A stretch of DNA of 64,000 nt. Origin: Leptobrachium leishanense. Its lineage: Eukaryota > Chordata > Amphibia > Anura > Megophryidae. Shown in pieces: positions 11,007 to 22,321 of this stretch. Positions within the stretch are counted from its first letter, which is position 1. Each line of letters begins with the position of its first letter. The notes under the pieces are model-generated. The model did not search any database, was not told the DNA's origin, and worked only from the letters and a program-made list of their open reading frames with translations. The DNA is taken from positions 91,175,204 through 91,239,203 of the forward strand of contig CM019069.1 in NCBI GenBank assembly GCA_009667805.1, given 5' to 3'. The position numbers were made by a program, and so were the translations under genes.

Positions 11007-11345
11007 GGGGTTATTCAAAGAGCACCAAAATTACACCTGAATTTTGGTGCTCTTTCGTTCCCTACAGTTCAGGGAATCAAATTCCCCCAACCATGCAGTG
11101 AATTCAGCATTCACCGCAGGGTCCCCGATGTGCAGGGAAACCAAAACAGACAGCAAAACCAGCGATTCGAACGCAAAAACCAGCAAAAGAAATCTGAGTG
11201 ACGTGAAAAAAAATATCCAAGTGATCTGAAAAAACAGCAAAAAAAACCGAACGCACCCGTCGATCCGCCACAAAACCGCCAACCGCATCTGAAAAAAGCC
11301 AACGATACACTGAACACATCGCCGACCAGCCACTAGAATAGCCGA
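11007..11345. mobile_element. Harbinger-like element, partial copy D
   Basis: It starts AGGGGTTATTCAAAGAGCACC and immediately forms a hairpin (AGAGCACCAAAATT with AATTTTGGTGCTCT), as the ends of copies A and B do. The following GCAGGGTCCCCGATGTGCAGGG resembles copy A in reverse orientation. The far end is missing; sequence 11346-11703 beyond it is not assigned. Confidence 0.5.
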
Positions 11346-11703
11346 CAAGCCGACAAATGTTGAGGTGCAGACCGAAGCTCTCCCACAAGGGAACACCTTT
11401 TATCCCCATATTGGAGGGGAAGAGTTTACTGAAATGGGCAGCGGATGGAAGGGGGCCCTGACGAATATAGTAAGGGGCTCCAAGAATTCTTATGGCAGCC
11501 CTGATGCCTGGTGTGCCTTCAGTGCTGTGTTTTGGGCTCTTACACACTCCATCCTGTTCAAAGCGTGACATAGACTGCGCATCATGTTCTGCGAGACTGA
11601 GTGAAATAAAAAAATATAATGACTGATTTACTGTTTTTGCTTCAAGGAGCCTTTAGTATTCTGTATGGTTTCAGCCCACTCATACAGAAAATAATTGGGT
11701 TTG

Positions 11704-12045
11704 ATAGAAACATAGAAACATAGAAAAATGTCGGCAGATAAGAACCTTTCGGCCCATCTAGTCTGCCCAATTACATGGATACTTTACCTGGATTTATCTT
11801 TTATTTAGGATAGCCTTATGCCTATCCCATGCTTGCTTAAATTCAATTACTGTTTTGGCCTCTACCACTTCTACTGGAAGACTGTTCCATGTATCCACCA
11901 CCCGCTCAGTAAAATAATGCTTCCTGATGTTACTTTTAAACCTTTGCCCCTCTAATCTAAGACTATGTCCTCTTGTTTTGCTATTTTGTTTCCTTTTAAA
12001 TATACTCCCTTCCTCTACCTTGTGGATTCCCTTTACGTAATTTAA
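11704..12045 (-). repeat. Dispersed repeat with retroelement-like minus frame
   Basis: I recognise this sequence (CATAGAAACATAGAA..GGCCCATCTAGTCTGCCC) as a repeat abundant in frog sequences. On the minus strand one frame reads RGHSLRLEGQRFKSNIRKHYF and RVVDTWNSLPVEVVEAKTV (written here in short pieces), a pattern I associate with the C-terminal end of LINE-type ORFs in vertebrate genomes. That suggests it derives from a non-LTR retroelement. The family name is unknown to me. Confidence 0.55.
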
Positions 12046-13851
12046 ATGATGATCCCATTTGTTAATTCTGCAACTAGCTGATTAAAAATTCTTCGCAAAG
12101 TAATATGATTGAAAATATTGATGCAAACCTCAGGAGCTGTAGATTTACTGGACTGACTATACTTTTTAGAAACTTGGACTGGATGAGTAGAACTTTGGAT
12201 AGATATATAGTCTCAGTTTTCTTGGTTTAGCTGTTAGCATGCATCTTAATTTTTGAACTGCTGCTTAATGATATTAATTTTATTTATCTCGTTCTCCACC
12301 CTTGAAAAAAATGTCCTCTAGATGATCTTATTAAATTTCACAGTTGTGCATAATATCGCTGTTGTGTTTATCCTACTATAAAAATTAGCTTAGCTAACCC
12401 AGGTGCCTTCTAAATTAATAAACCATAAACAACCCCAGGAATAATTCTGTCTAATTGGTTGTCTCGCAGCAGTTTTTCTTACAAAATTGTGTTCACAGTC
12501 CAGCTATCCATAAGATTGTAATCTAATTCAATTTAATTGCAATGCATTTTTATGATTCCTTCTACATCTCTATTGATTTTTGTGTACCATCTCTCCTTTT
12601 TAAAAAGGTTTTATGTTACTAGGGAAAAGCTGCCATATGTCAAAACATTGCTATAGTTTCAGTTTTTGTTTTAGCATATTATTTTATTATGAGATATACT
12701 GTATGTGAATATATATATATATATACATATATTACACAAGGAGGGTAGCAACCACCAGAGTGCTACCCTCCTTGTGTATTCTGTATGAAAAGTGTTGACA
12801 CCCCTTGGGCAGGCACCCCTCACTGCCACAGGTGTTTCACCGACTGGATCTATTTAACCTTGAACTGCAGGGAGCTCCAGAGAGGAATAAATCCTAGATA
12901 AGTGAGCTGATCCGATAATAGCAGTCATTAGGTGATAAGTGTCAAGATACACCTTGGAAGTAGACACTCACAAGTCGGAGTAGATTTCAATGGTAGTATA
13001 TATATGGTTTATTTGCTACAATGCATTGGGTCATTCAATACAGGCAAATGACAATGGGTGTAGTTTCGCACAAGCTTTTATACATTTTTCATAACATGTA
13101 AGTCTATCTAGGGCAAATGCCTAACAGTGACGTACATCCCCAAAAACCTGCATTCAATCAATTCTTGCCCTATAACCTTCTTTTTGCTGATGTTTGACAT
13201 ATCTGACAGGCTTTGGCATATGATGCTCTTTCTCATGGCACAGAAACATGTTTCATATTGCGCAACCTGGCAATGACCTTTTCTTTGCAAATTCTATCTC
13301 ACAAGGGTCAACAATATCTTGGACGATGTCATTAGCTCGTGAAGATAAATAAATGATTCTCAGAAACCCAAGTTAGTCTGTCCAAATAGGAAAATTCCCC
13401 TAATTCTCCTTGTGATCCTATCGGAAAATAACCGTGACCGCCTTAAGGTCCATAGCTCCCAGCATCCTCAGCTAGTACAGTGGTTATTCTAAAGGAGAAT
13501 ATGATATGTGAACAAACCTTTTGGATATATCTTCTTAATTGCTAAATAACATTTTTAGGGTGAATGTACGACAGCGTTAACTTCTAGTTTAATACGTGAT
13601 GCAAAGTATACTGTATGTAGACGCAAATACATTTATCTACATGTATTGGCTTACTGTTTATCATATAGAGCATAGCAGATACATTTATCTACATGTATCA
13701 AGATATATGTAGTTATGTTTTTCTTATATAGTTTTCATTTTATCATAAGGATAGGACCTGTCAAAAGGTGGAATACATTGGCGTTGTTGGCAGGCTTAAG
13801 CAATTTATGGCCACATATTGTGAACTAAATTTCCACCATTTTTCAACAGAG
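12046..13851. other. AT-rich non-coding stretch before the provirus
   Basis: No gene recognised. It contains (TA)n at about 12712-12732 and the 12734-12777 hairpin. The frame at 13108-13290 has no recognisable motif. The four bases 13852-13855 (CTTA) are the target duplication of the provirus. Confidence 0.45.
12734..12777. repeat. Perfect hairpin, 17-bp arms
   Basis: ACACAAGGAGGGTAGCA pairs with TGCTACCCTCCTTGTGT across a 10-nt loop, next to a (TA)n tract. Probably a fragment of a TIR repeat; not a terminator in this genomic setting. Confidence 0.75.
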
Positions 13852-14356
13852 CTTATGTAAGGGACTCAGGTCAGTAGATGGCCGCCATCTTGAGCCAGGC
13901 GGCCATCTTGCTCAGAACATTGGTTCACTTGAATCTAAATAGTAGATATTAGCTGAAATTAGGATGTAGTTTACATAGAATCTTAGGAATGTGTTAGACT
14001 AACAGTAAAGTGATTAAAACTAACGAGAATCCAGGCCGTAGCTGGCACACAGTGACATGATAAAAAGAATAGATACATCAAGGTCAGAGAAGCAAGCAGT
14101 TGAACAAAGGGAAGTGTGAAACCAGACGAGGCCTTATCTAGAATATACAATAAACAAGCCCTAGGGAGGTGGGCATTGGCAGGAACCAGAGAGAGTGGTA
14201 AATCCTCCATTGCCAGAATAACATGAAGTCTGCCAATTTATGACCAGTGTATGGAATGTCTTTGTATTCAATTAAGGGAGGTACAGACCCACTTGGGGTG
14301 GGATAGTGTCACCGGGAGGTGGGCTAATTGAGATGTACCTAACTATGTATTCGGGG

Positions 14357-14363
14357 TATAAAA
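14357..14363 (+). promoter_or_regulatory. LTR TATA box
   Basis: TATAAAA in the context GGGGTATAAAACCCC, conserved in the 3' LTR at 23883-23889. It would set the start of the R region about 25-30 bp downstream. Confidence 0.75.
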
Positions 14364-14435
14364 CCCCTTGTTTGAGTGTAATCTGGGCTCATCCTTTGCG
14401 ATTGAATCCTGTTTGAGCATCTGTTGTGATGTCAC

Positions 14436-14441
14436 AATAAA
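14436..14441 (+). promoter_or_regulatory. LTR polyadenylation signal
   Basis: AATAAA about 75 bp downstream of the TATA box, conserved at 23962-23967 in the 3' LTR. The spacing suits a short R region. Confidence 0.75.
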
Positions 14442-14537
14442 GTTTGCCTTTCCTGAAGAGACTCGTGTCCAAGCAGTCATTGTCCGTGCCGGTCCGACTT
14501 TACTCCCAAGTGAACCAGGTGGATTCCGGTAACATTT

Positions 14538-14555
14538 TGGGGGCTGGTGCGGGAT
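14538..14555 (+). promoter_or_regulatory. Primer-binding site, tRNA-Pro-like
   Basis: TGGGGGCTGGTGCGGGAT lies three bases after the 5' LTR. It matches the common retroviral tRNA-Pro site at 16 of 18 positions (the two differences are at the middle CTGGTGC part). A proline primer fits class I retroviruses; the differences could be decay or a host tRNA variant. Confidence 0.75.
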
Positions 14556-15616
14556 GAGAGTCCCTTCCGAATCGGCGGTGACTGCTGGACAGTAGCAATT
14601 GACTGCAGGTGCAAGTGATCCTGAGGCTGGGTGTCCATTGAAGGTGAGCTGACATCTGCAGGCGCCAAGCAGGATTTCCTGTTCAGTGGACCTCATCTCG
14701 TCCCAAATGGACCCCTGGCCCGGGAAGCTGGGACACCACCGAGTCCGAGGAAACAGCAAGCAGCGCGGCGATAGGTAAGGTGTCTGTGTGTCTGTATGTA
14801 CTGGATACCGGTATAGGGAGGCGTCCAACCAAAGTTGGATAAGGAGACCTGCGGCCACGGTCTCGTTAGTATACCGAACCCGCCGCCGACAGCACGGACA
14901 GTACAGGGTCCAGTAGAGTGGCTAGCGCGTGTCTGAACCCTGGGGATTGGATATTGACTATGGTGTTCTGGAAAGGAGGGCGAGGGTAGCCACGTGGAGC
15001 AGTGTTGTTGTAGTTAGTATTGTAAATAGAACTGCTGCACGTGGACAAGGAAAGGAGGAGGGATCCTGTGACTGGGCTGAGAGCCCTGAGTCGATGCTGT
15101 GTATATCTTAGTCAAAGAGGAAGGGGGCTGAAGCTTTTTAAGTTTCAGGGCCAGCAGTAGCTGCAGCGGGAGTGGTGCCTGGTGGGTTTATTGCCCTTAG
15201 GCAAATTGGAATAGCAGGAGTGAGTGTTGCCATGAGACGGGATATACATAGTTGAAAAAGCAGATAAGAGAAGAGATCAATTAAACTGGGTATAAGGGTC
15301 GGCGTGCCCTAGGCTACAGGGAAAGAGTAGAATTGTTTATGTTTTGTTTTGTGCTGAATGTATCTGGTACAGTACGTGCTGCGATTGCTGAGAGTGTTGT
15401 GAGTGAGTGTGCGCCTACTTGCTTAGCAAGGAAGCAAATCTGAAAGTGGACTCCGGAGGTACGTTTCCAGCTCAGGCGACTGCAGTTGGAACCAAAGGAG
15501 TAGGCGAATACGATACGAAAGAACTGTTGCCTGAAGTACCAGACAGTTGAATTTAAAAGTGTTTGTGCTGAAAGAAATATCTGCATTGCGAAAAGTTATT
15601 GCTTTCAAGAGTAACC
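14556..15616 (+). other. Proviral leader (long 5' untranslated region)
   Basis: About 1.06 kb between primer site and first gag ATG, long for a retroviral leader. No gene is visible; minus-strand open frames here are not genes. By position it should hold the splice donor and packaging signal, but I cannot place either. Confidence 0.55.
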
Positions 15617-16027
15617 ATGGGTAACGGGTCTTCTAAACCCAAGAAAGCAAAGGAGGGTGAATCACCCCTGGAATATATGGTGCGCAATTTTGAAGCATTG
15701 TATACGACACATCACTATGGTGTGGAATTGAGTAAGGAAAAATTAAAACTGTTGTGTACAATAGTCTGGCCGTTGTTAGTCCCCGAATTGCCAGAACAGG
15801 GATCTATGGATCCAGCATTAATACAGAAGATGCACTCCCAGGGCACCGGGAGATATGGCCACCCAGACCAGTATCCATATATAGATATTTGGAGGTACTG
15901 TGTGAGCCATTTTGTTATGTTAGCAGGGCAAAGAAAGAAAGGTATGCCCTCAAATAAATATAAATATGAGTGTGGAGATAAGTCTATGCATATTTGGGGT
16001 TTTAATTTTAATATACCAGTAAATTAA
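15617..16027 (+). pseudogene. gag, matrix-region remnant
   Basis: A 136-codon frame starting at the ATG in ACCATGG, a strong initiation context. The N-terminus MGNGSSKPKK gives a Gly-2 myristoylation signal followed by basic residues, as in retroviral matrix proteins. A GRYGHPDQYPYIDIW stretch at roughly residues 76-90 matches the GHPDQ-x-PY pattern of gamma-type matrix proteins. The frame stops soon afterwards; no capsid major homology region and no CCHC zinc knuckle follow anywhere before pol. Gag is thus truncated to the membrane-binding domain, or the rest was lost. An in-frame upstream extension to 15599 has no ATG. Confidence 0.75.
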
Positions 16028-17319
16028 ACAAAGATAAGTTACAAGCCCTCTGTGTGGACTATGTAATGATCTGTGTGAGTATGAAGTCAGAGAATGTTAT
16101 TAATGGATAATGTGTGCTGTATAATCGAATGTTATATGGTAGAATGTTTTTGTCTGTGTCTATAATTGATCAAGTAGCTATATGTCCCATAACTGCCAAA
16201 TAGGAAGAAACTACTCGAGTATATATATGTTGTTTATCTTTAGTCTATCAAACTGTTCGATCAAGAGTAAAGTGTGTTAGTAGTTACAAAAGAACTTTGT
16301 AATAAGTTTTGGACGTTAATTTAGAGTGTGTGATGGCTGAGAGGTAATGAGATTTTCCTCCACTAACAGTTTTCTCCGTATTCGTTCCCCCCCTTCTAGC
16401 CCACACTATCTGCACAGAGGGGAGGGAGGGAGTCAGCTCTCTGATGAACAAAGTAATTAACCCTTTATGTGTCTGTGCAGCAATTTGGGATTACCGAAGA
16501 AATAAAAAAAAAATTTTTTTTTTTTTTTATAAATTAGATAGCTAGGTGTAGCTAATTTTTATGTGTGCTACAATAGAATGAATGAAGTCTGTCGATTGCG
16601 AGATGTATGTTTATATTTTACGTTGATATATTTGGTTAGGTCTGTCTTGACAGACTATATTGAAATAGTTTTATATAATCTAGGCTAAATGTGAGAAAGT
16701 TATATTGTCTAGTAATGTCCGGTTGTTTCTGGCAACGTTGCGCAATGTGTTGGTATTATTCCAGAAACTCTAGTTTTGTTCACAGAGCTAGAATTAAATA
16801 AAAAAAGGTGTCCTGGTTTTTATATTATTACAGAATACAACAATAATAATACAATATGTATTTTATGAAGTAAATTTAAAGTATATAGTATATACAATAT
16901 ATGTATTTTTTAGATCCAGAAGATTATTGTCTACCAATTTATAATAAAATTTATTAACGAACTAAATAGAAATATATGAAACGGTCAGAAGATAACATTG
17001 AAAAGAGCAGTTTGAGAAATAGTTAAAGTAACGGGTACTATACTGTTTCATGTCCCATATACTTAAAGTATAGCAAAATTATAATTAAAGATGCAATTAA
17101 AATATTACAGGAATGTTAGTGAAAGCATAGATAAATTAAACTGTATTTCTATGCAGTTTCTGATGAGATAGTTATTCTATTGTTATAGTATTTTAAATGA
17201 TTACTAATTTTATTTTTCTGATGTGTTATTAAGAGTCCGTTTTGGCTACGGGAGAGGGACCTCTGTAGATATTGTTTGTGTATATAGATGGTCCTTCTCT
17301 TTGGTTAAAGTATAATATA
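16028..17319 (+). other. Proviral interior without recognisable gag
   Basis: About 1.3 kb of AT-rich DNA between the gag remnant and the Tc1 insertion. Homopolymer A/T runs lie at 16500-16530. I found no capsid, nucleocapsid or protease motif in any frame. It may be a replacement or unrelated insertion inside the provirus. The last two bases, TA, are the Tc1 target site. Confidence 0.5.
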
Positions 17320-18933
<1,614 letters not shown>

Positions 18934-19143
18934 TATATATATATATATATATATAAATATATATATACCTGAATGTCCCATCCAGTTTTCTTTTGAGACG
19001 AGATTCTTTGACAAATTACAAGCACAAATTATGTTTCTTCCCGGGGGTCACGCTAGACTTGACCTGCCTGAGGGTGGCAGCTCTACTCGGCAGCATAACC
19101 CAGCCAGCCAGGAGACCCAACCTGAAAAAGAATTGCAGTAATT

Positions 19144-20362
19144 ATGCCCAGAGAACAAGAATGGCAAATGGCACCAACCCCGCCTGTCGCACCAGACCTG
19201 CACACACTACTATTAGGAGTCCCAGGGGTGTGGGCAGAAGAGAACCCGCCTGGTTTAGCTGTGAATAGCTGTCTATGTTTAGCTGTCTATGTTGATTTAA
19301 AACCTGGTGCAACGCCTGTGGCTCTAAGCCAATATTACATTCCACAGAAAGCCAAACAAAATATACAGACACATTTACAGAGACTGAAAGAATACGGGAT
19401 ATTGAAATTTTGTGTGTCACCGTGGAATACACCGATATTGCCAGTTCAGAAAAAAGGGACACAGGAATACCGCCCAGTCCAAGATCTAAGGGCCGTTAAT
19501 GAAGCCACAGTGACCCTACACCCTGTGGTTCCCAATCCATACAATTTTTTGGCATTAATTCCTGGTGATACAAAATATTGCACCGTGCTTGATTTAAAAG
19601 ACGCTTTCTTTTGCATCCGCCTTGCTCCCGCAAGCCAGCCCCTCTTTGCATTTCAGTGGGAGGAATCTACAACGGGTGCGCGCTCAGCAAGGACCTTCTG
19701 TCCTTCAACGCTCAGCCAGACAAAGTTGTTCTGTTGCAATACTTAGATGATTTATTTGCTTCCCCTACAGAAAAAGACTGTCTCTCCACCACAAAAGCAC
19801 TGTTACATCTGCTGTATCAAGCAGGGTATAAAGTTTCCAGAAAGAAAGCACAAATATGCAGACAAAGTGTCAAGTATTTAGGTTTTCAATTAACAGGTAC
19901 CAAGTGTGAACTGGGAGCTGAGAGAAAGGAAGCTGTATGCCGTATACCCCAGACAAAGACAAGGAGACAAGTCCGTGAATTCCTAGGGGCTGCAGGCTTC
20001 TGCCGCCTGTGGATCCCCCACTTTGCTGACATTGCCAAACCCCTAAACCAAGCCACCAAGGGGGGAGAGCAAGACCCTTTCCTCTGGGAAGAACAGGCAG
20101 CTGCCTTTCTGAAACTAAAATCCCTCCTGATGGAAGCCTCAGCACTGGGATTGCCAGATCACAGCAAGCCCTTCCAACTGTATGTGCATGAACATAACCA
20201 AACAGCAACAGGAGTGCTGATCCAGAACCTAAGCTCATGGCAAGGCCTGTGGCCTACCTATCCAAACAACTTGACCCCGTGGCCTGTGGCCTACCCCCGT
20301 GCCTGAAAGCAGTGGCAGCTACCGCGATGCTCATAGCAGAAGCAGACAAGCTGACCCTCGGA
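19144..20362 (+). pseudogene. pol, reverse transcriptase (broken)
   Basis: Two overlapping frames. 19144-19746 holds the RT fingers and palm start (DLKPGATPVALSQYY, EYRPVQDLRAVN, and motif A LDLKDAF at 19588-19608). The reading then moves frame near 19670 to 19611-20306, which carries motif C QYLDD (19737-19751), thumb/connection motifs such as VKYLGFQLTG and REFLGAAGFCRLWIP. Between motif A and motif C too little sequence remains for motif B (LPQGF type), so part of the palm is deleted. A second frame change near 20290 and an in-frame TAA at 20363-20365 separate it from the downstream frame. Sequence resemblance is to gamma/epsilon-type RT. Inactive. Confidence 0.88.
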
Positions 20363-20365
20363 TAA

Positions 20366-22321
20366 GTTCTTCATGTCAAGGTGCCACACACGGTAAAAGC
20401 CCTGCTTGATGTAAAAGGAAGTTACTGGTTCAGCAATAGCAGGATGACAAAGTACCAAGCCATGATGTGTGAGAATCCACGGATTTATCTGGACCTCATC
20501 GCTACCTTAAACCCAGCTATGCTACTGCCTGACTGTGAAGAGGATCCAAATCATGAATGCCTCCAAGTGATGGAAGAAGTATTCAGTAGCAGACCAGATC
20601 TGAAAGACATACCCCTAGACAAATACGACCTACAGTTATTCACTGATGGTAGCAGTTATATGGATGATGGGAAGAAGGTCTCCGGCTATGCAGTTGTCTC
20701 AGCAGGAGAGGTCCTCGAAGCTAATCCCCTACCAAGTCATACATCGGCACAATTGGCTGAAATAACAGCCCTAACCAAGGCCCTCGAAATCTCCGAAGGA
20801 AAGAGAGTAAACATCTATACTGACTCCAAGTATGCCTTCATGACTGTCCATGCACATGGTGCACTATACAAGGAAAGAGGCCTACTCACTTCCTCGAGAC
20901 AACAAATTAAGTATGCAGCTGAAATCGCAGTCCTCCTAGACGCTGTGTGGAAGCCAAGTGCTGTCAGTATTATGCACTGTCGTGACCACCAGAAAGGTCA
21001 TGATGACATCCCTAAAGGCAATAGACGAGCCGACAAGGCTGCTGCAAAACCACTGATACCCCCTGATCCAGTTTCCAAGGTCCTGCTCAGCAAGCAAGAG
21101 GATCAACTCTCCATGCCAAACTACGAATTCTATATGAATTGGAGAAAATTTGAACCCAAAGGAGAGTTCATCGAAACAATTCTGGAAAAATGGAATACCA
21201 ATTTTGAATTGCTTGAAAACAACCATGATTATATCCAATGGCTTTTTCCAACCCGCTCGCAAGGCCGAAATTTATACTCTAAACCTCTGAACCCCCAAGA
21301 AACACGTCTCATGAATAACACCTCAATTCAGCAGAGACTCCGCCGAGCATACAAGATGATGCTGAACTTCTTTGGCGTAAAATTAGTGGGGGAGAGTGGG
21401 GAAGATACAGAAGTAACTGAAGTTGAACGACGAGCAGAAAATTTCGCCGAACGTTTTGACAATCTAACAGCTAACCCTCATAACAATTTGAGGATCACGA
21501 GAATGCTGCTAAGCTTGGAAGAACTGGGAGCAGAAGAATATCAAGCTCCACTGGTGAAGTTCGTCCTCAAAGAGATCCTCATCAGAAACAACCTGCCACG
21601 GATGAAGAAAAGTGTGATCAACTTTTTCGTGCCAGCAGTAAGAGATGTGCAGAAGAGGCAAGACCTGCTGTACTTCGCCTGGCGACATTACCTACCAAGA
21701 GAAGAATTCATCTGGGGAAAACAGGAGGAACTTGAAAGATACAAAGCCACACCAATAATGGTAGCCCCACTACTACCGGCTCCATTGAGTGAATGGACAC
21801 CTGTGTACTCGGAGAAAGAGAAGAAGTGGCTATCGGAAGAACAAGGAGAATATGGAGAAGACGGATGGTTCCAGTTAGCAAGCAGACAAATAGTCCTGCC
21901 GGCGACATTGGCACCTGAGATCGTGAGAGCACTTCACGCAAGTACTCATGGAGGAAGGGAGATGATGGAACAACAGCTGGAGCCACACTTCTATGTGCCA
22001 GGATTGTCAGTAGTCTGTAAAGCAATAGACCAGCAGTGCGTGACATGTGCCAAGAATAATCCGAGAGCAGGCCCATCTCAACTTCCAGGAAAGCAGCCAA
22101 TCGGGCTGTCCCCAATGGCATCGTTACAAATAGACTTCACAGTGCTACCACCTTGCAAAGGATACAAATATATGCTCGTGATGGTGTGCACTCTAACAGG
22201 ATGGGTGGAGGCTTTCCCCACGACTACTGAGAAGACAACAGAAGTGGTGAGAAGTCTAATGAGAGAAATAATACCCGTGGATACATCATTCCAGACTGAA
22301 GACAGCTGCAGCCAATCCTGA
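20366..22321 (+). CDS. pol C-terminal half: RNase H - OGFr-like domain - integrase N-part
   Basis: An uninterrupted frame of about 650 codons after the TAA at 20363 (there is no ATG at its head, since it is the interior of pol). Taking 20381 as residue 1: RNase H spans about 83-222 with all four catalytic acids visible (Asp89 in FTDGSS, Glu127 in LAEITAL, Asp148 in YTDSKYA, Asp218 in RRADKAA) and His203. Residues about 246-455 are an OGFr-like domain foreign to retroviral pol. Residues 465-515 are the usual integrase N-terminal extension, followed by the HHCC zinc finger (His519, His523, Cys553, Cys556) and the first catalytic Asp585 in LQIDFT. The second Asp and the Glu of integrase are absent; after MREIIP the frame runs out. 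A short in-frame piece after the stop (WKVITNETNPLRLKL) looks like the integrase C-terminus, so the core was deleted. Confidence 0.85.
   Translation, partial: VLHVKVPHTVKALLDVKGSYWFSNSRMTKYQAMMCENPRIYLDLIATLNPAMLLPDCEEDPNHECLQVMEEVFSSRPDLKDIPLDKYDLQLFTDGSSYMDDGKKVSGYAVVSAGEVLEANPLPSHTSAQLAEITALTKALEISEGKRVNIYTDSKYAFMTVHAHGALYKERGLLTSSRQQIKYAAEIAVLLDAVWKPSAVSIMHCRDHQKGHDDIPKGNRRADKAAAKPLIPPDPVSKVLLSKQEDQLSMPNYEFYMNWRKFEPKGEFIETILEKWNTNFELLENNHDYIQWLFPTRSQGRNLYSKPLNPQETRLMNNTSIQQRLRRAYKMMLNFFGVKLVGESGEDTEVTEVERRAENFAERFDNLTANPHNNLRITRMLLSLEELGAEEYQAPLVKFVLKEILIRNNLPRMKKSVINFFVPAVRDVQKRQDLLYFAWRHYLPREEFIWGKQEELERYKATPIMVAPLLPAPLSEWTPVYSEKEKKWLSEEQGEYGEDGWFQLASRQIVLPATLAPEIVRALHASTHGGREMMEQQLEPHFYVPGLSVVCKAIDQQCVTCAKNNPRAGPSQLPGKQPIGLSPMASLQIDFTVLPPCKGYKYMLVMVCTLTGWVEAFPTTTEKTTEVVRSLMREIIPVDTSFQTEDSCSQS
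21116..21745 (+). other. OGFr-like domain captured inside pol
   Basis: About 210 residues between RNase H and integrase match the conserved N-terminal domain of opioid growth factor receptor proteins (Pfam OGFr_N), as I know that family. Motifs in order: PNYEFYMNWRKFEP, a WNTNFELLENNHDYIQWLFP block, RRAYKMMLNFFGVKLV, RAENFAERFDNL, HNNLRITRMLLSLEELG, EEYQAPLVKFVLKE, SVINFFVPAVRD and FAWRHYLPREEFIWG. The whole domain is present, in the same frame as both neighbours, with no stop. The cellular protein binds Met-enkephalin and sits at the nuclear envelope; what the domain does in a viral polyprotein is unknown. Source is most simply a host OGFR transcript; no intron-like interruption is visible. 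Confidence 0.88.

Larger units (their letters stand above)
13856..14534 (+). repeat. 5' LTR (679 bp)
   Basis: Begins TGTAAGGGACTCAGG and ends GGATTCCGGTAACA (TG...CA). It is paired with 23384-24060. It contains a short imperfect duplication GGCCGCCATCTTGAGCC / GGCGGCCATCTTGCTC near its start, a TATA box at 14357-14363 and an AATAAA signal at 14436-14441, so U3, R and U5 can be placed approximately. Confidence 0.95.

Noticed and set aside
14343..14858. 171-codon minus-strand frame over the 5' LTR and leader
   Set aside because: Antisense to a retroviral LTR/leader, no known domain, no parallel frame of that length in the 3' LTR region.
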